Below are positions 6,254 through 8,495 of a DNA stretch of 8,495 bases, in pieces (the stretch's first letter is position 1; each line of letters begins with the position of its first letter). Source of the DNA: Candidatus Bathyarchaeota archaeon (GTDB taxonomy: Archaea > Thermoproteota > Bathyarchaeia > Bathyarchaeales > SOJC01); NCBI GenBank assembly GCA_023131555.1, contig JAGLZJ010000032.1, positions 1 to 8,495 on the forward strand, read 5' to 3'. A model generated the notes under the pieces. It searched no databases. It was not told the origin of the DNA and worked only from the letters and a program-made list of their open reading frames with translations. The position numbers and the translations under genes are program-made.

Positions 6254-7813
6254 TTGACCCATCTGAACTTAGGCAGAATCCTCAGAGTTCATGCTAAGAA
6301 CTATCCTCAGAAGACCGCAGTAAGGGACTGGAAAGGCGAAGCACGAACTTATTCTGAGCTTGATATCAGAACGAACAAGCTCGCAAACGCCCTGCTAAAC
6401 ATCGGTTTAAGGAAGGGAGATCGGCTAGCTGTTATGCTTCACAACTGCGTCGAGTTTGTGGAGATAAGTTGTGCCTGCGCGAAGGTAGGGGTAGTCGTGG
6501 TGACTATCAGCTGGCGCTCCGTCAGTAGCGATATTGAATACATCGTCAACAATTCCGACGCTAAAGCAATGATTCTGCAAACGGAATTCTGCGATGTCGT
6601 GAACTCAATTCGATCGAAACTCCGTGGAATCGCTGAAGAAATGATGATCGTCGTCAGCAGAGAACAACAGGCGAAGTACGTGAACTACGAGAACCTTCTA
6701 GAAAATTCTCCTGCCAGCAATCCTCCATTGGATATCTCGGAAAAAGACACATGGTTCCAGATCTACACCTCCGGAACCACAGGCGTTCCGAAAGGTGTGG
6801 TCAGATCCCACGAATCCTACATAGCATTCTTCTTGATTAACGCAGTGGAATTTCACTTTTCTCAAGACGACAAGGGTATGATAATCATGCCCCTCTACCA
6901 CGTGAACTCCACCTTTTACGGTCTCCTATTTCTCTACATTGGGGCATCTCTCTTTGTAGGTCGGGATGAAAGCTTCGATCCAGTTGAGCTTCTACACGTG
7001 ATTGATGAGGAGAAAGTGACTTTCATTTCATTGATACCAACTCACTATCATCTGATACTGAATGTTCCTGAAGACGTAAGGTGTCGCTTTGACCTGAGTT
7101 CAATGCGTAGCTTTCTTTGTTCTTCGGCTCCCGTGCGAACCAAGATCAAGAAAGGGATCTTGAAATGTTTCCCCAACGTTGAACTGTATGAGGCTTATGG
7201 CTCCACTGAAGCCGGTCTCGTCACAATTCTGAGACCAGAAGATCAGCTCAGAAAACTCGGTTCAATGGGGCGGGAATGTCTTGGTACTGCAGTTATCAAG
7301 CTGTTGGATGAGAATGGAGACGAAGTGCCTACAGGTCAAGTTGGCGAGTTGTATTCTCGTGGACCAATGATGTTTGACGAATACTATAAGATGCCTGTCA
7401 AAACAAAGAGTTCCTTTAGAAAAAGTTTCTTCACTGCTGGAGACATGGTTAGACGTGATGAGGAAGGTTACTACTATATTGTTGACAGGAAGGACAATAT
7501 GATCATCACTGGCGGAGAACACGTGTACCCCTCTGAAGTTGAGGAGGCCATCTCTCAGCACCCGAAAGTCTTTGATGTCGCCGTGTTTGGAATACCAGAT
7601 GAGAAGTGGGGTGAAGCTGTGAAAGCAGCGGTCGTCGTAAAAGAAGGCGTCACGGTCACAGAAGAAGAACTCATCGAGTTCTGTGCAGGGAACATGGCCG
7701 GATACAAGAAACCGAAATCCGTAGAGTTCATCTCAGCATCCGAGATGCCGAAGACCACAACTGGAAAAATATTGCACAGAAAACTTCGCGAAAGATACAC
7801 TATTCAGCTCTGA
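6254..7813 (+). CDS. AMP-forming acyl-CoA ligase (fatty-acid/aromatic-acid type)
   Basis: This enzyme activates a carboxylic acid to its CoA thioester with ATP. All ANL-superfamily motifs are present: 'RTYSELDIRTNKLANAL' (31-47), the ATP loop YTSGTTGVPKG (171-181), MPLYHVNS (212-219), the adenine motif YGSTEAG (315-321), TAGDMVR (394-400), the hinge segment DRKDNMIITGGEHVYPSEVE (411-430) and catalytic Lys505 in TTTGK. The length of 519 and the YGSTE motif place it with medium/long-chain or aryl-CoA ligases, not with the acetyl-CoA-synthetase group seen elsewhere in this window. The start is TTG: an in-frame TGA lies three codons upstream, and the next ATG (codon 61) is too late because conserved N-terminal sequence precedes it. 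No clear ribosome site is visible. It is divergent from the dehydrogenase-thioesterase operon and probably supplies its acyl-CoA substrate. The acid it uses is unknown. Confidence 0.9.
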   Translation: MTHLNLGRILRVHAKNYPQKTAVRDWKGEARTYSELDIRTNKLANALLNIGLRKGDRLAVMLHNCVEFVEISCACAKVGVVVVTISWRSVSSDIEYIVNNSDAKAMILQTEFCDVVNSIRSKLRGIAEEMMIVVSREQQAKYVNYENLLENSPASNPPLDISEKDTWFQIYTSGTTGVPKGVVRSHESYIAFFLINAVEFHFSQDDKGMIIMPLYHVNSTFYGLLFLYIGASLFVGRDESFDPVELLHVIDEEKVTFISLIPTHYHLILNVPEDVRCRFDLSSMRSFLCSSAPVRTKIKKGILKCFPNVELYEAYGSTEAGLVTILRPEDQLRKLGSMGRECLGTAVIKLLDENGDEVPTGQVGELYSRGPMMFDEYYKMPVKTKSSFRKSFFTAGDMVRRDEEGYYYIVDRKDNMIITGGEHVYPSEVEEAISQHPKVFDVAVFGIPDEKWGEAVKAAVVVKEGVTVTEEELIEFCAGNMAGYKKPKSVEFISASEMPKTTTGKILHRKLRERYTIQL

Positions 7814-7829
7814 TTTTCACCGAACAACA

Positions 7830-8495
7830 CTATGCCTTCGTCTGGCTTAGCATATCCAGAAAAACCTTCAACCTTCTCTTCACGTGCGCCTCATCGTAAC
7901 GTCTCCAATCAGAGGAGTCGACATCTATTATTAAGCTTGGAACTCCCAGTTTCTTTGAGATTGCTTTCTTAACCAGCGTCTCTCCAATAGACATCATCCT
8001 GCATCCCCAATTCGTGGGAAGAATCACTCCATCCGCTTTATATTCTTCCACAAGCCTCTGCATCAAACTGATCTTTCTCTCTATGCTGCAGTTCGCGAAG
8101 TTCAGAAGATATTTCTCAGCTAGGCTCTCAAACGGTCTTGAAGGGTCGAGTTTTCCCATCCAAACATGAGAGAATGATTCGGCGACTACAACGGCATTCA
8201 GACTGTTCAGGTGCTGAAACAACCCAAGATTGAACCACAAGGGCAGGTTGTCCCATACGAGTCGGAATTTCTCTTTCTCCAATAGTCCGAACCGTTTCTC
8301 CACTCGCTCTCTGACCTCGTTTCGTAGCATGGTGTAGAATTCAATCGCCTTGTGAGTGCCCGGCATAGAGAGCATGAAGAAAACCGTGGAGAACGCGTCG
8401 CGAGCTCCCATGGGGGCAGGAATCGTCTTCCGATAAGCTTGGATTTCGCTCCAGAGCCGGCTGGTTTGGTCTGATAGCTTCACAGTCTCCTCCAG
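7830..8495 (-). CDS. 2-hydroxyacyl-CoA dehydratase / benzoyl-CoA reductase subunit, C-terminal part (partial)
   Basis: This is the C-terminal half of an HgdB/FldC/BcrB-BcrC family subunit. These oxygen-sensitive [4Fe-4S] proteins take one electron at a time from an ATP-driven activator to dehydrate 2-hydroxyacyl-CoA or reduce benzoyl-CoA. Numbering from the GTG at 8483, visible family blocks are 'FRLVWDNLPLWFNLGLF' (73-89), 'NAVVVAESFSHVW' (96-108), 'DGVILPTNWGC' (151-161), where Cys161 is the expected last cluster ligand, and the closing 'VPSLIIDVDSSDW' (181-193). Family members are about 380-430 residues, and the first two cluster cysteines lie in the missing half. The frame is still open at the edge (codons for LEET precede the GTG), so the gene almost certainly continues. 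A GGAGG upstream of that GTG could mimic a start. It converges on the acyl-CoA ligase with a 16-base gap. The partner subunit and activator are not visible, so dehydratase versus reductase is undecided. Confidence 0.85.
   Translation of the reverse strand: MEETVKLSDQTSRLWSEIQAYRKTIPAPMGARDAFSTVFFMLSMPGTHKAIEFYTMLRNEVRERVEKRFGLLEKEKFRLVWDNLPLWFNLGLFQHLNSLNAVVVAESFSHVWMGKLDPSRPFESLAEKYLLNFANCSIERKISLMQRLVEEYKADGVILPTNWGCRMMSIGETLVKKAISKKLGVPSLIIDVDSSDWRRYDEAHVKRRLKVFLDMLSQTKA

Noticed and set aside
1..8495. CRISPR arrays, insertion sequences, integrase attachment sites or tandem repeats.
   Set aside because: No regularly spaced repeats, transposase-like frames or terminal repeats were seen on reading either strand.

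Overview
The window reads as archaeal chromosome, most likely from a TACK-group archaeon such as a Bathyarchaeia-like lineage. Three things point there: a type IV pilin with an archaeal class III signal peptide, a zinc-ribbon protein that matches the TackOD1 family (named from Thaumarchaeota and relatives), and AT-rich TATA-like boxes in both divergent intergenic regions. Starts are mixed: some genes have a Shine-Dalgarno site and others have none. The lineage is an inference; there is no rRNA or other marker gene here.

Left part (1-1879): a GC-rich secreted pilin-like gene on the plus strand converges on a minus-strand gene encoding a TackOD1 multi-zinc-ribbon protein with a C-terminal restriction-endonuclease-like domain. 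A 252-base spacer follows. It holds an 11-bp inverted repeat and a doubtful 27-codon ORF, but no convincing gene.

Middle (1880-4500): a 647-residue acetyl-CoA-synthetase-family ligase on the minus strand is divergent from a small cytoplasmic sulfite-oxidase-fold molybdenum protein on the plus strand. A 98-base promoter region lies between them.

Right part (4514-8495): a lipid/acyl-CoA module. A minus-strand operon encodes an acyl-CoA dehydrogenase and a 4HBT-fold acyl-CoA thioesterase. It is divergent from an AMP-forming acyl-CoA ligase of the medium/long-chain or aromatic type. That ligase converges on the C-terminal half of a 2-hydroxyacyl-CoA dehydratase/benzoyl-CoA reductase (HgdB/BcrC-like) subunit, which runs off the window's right edge.

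Taken together, the genes suggest activation of a carboxylic acid to its CoA thioester (two different ligases), alpha,beta-dehydrogenation, possible radical dehydration or reduction through an Fe-S dehydratase component, and release by the thioesterase. This fits an anaerobic organotroph using fatty, branched or aromatic acids. Substrates cannot be read from the sequence. I found no tRNA, rRNA, CRISPR array, insertion sequence or defence cassette. The least explained item is the TackOD1/endonuclease-fold fusion with an apparently dead active site.
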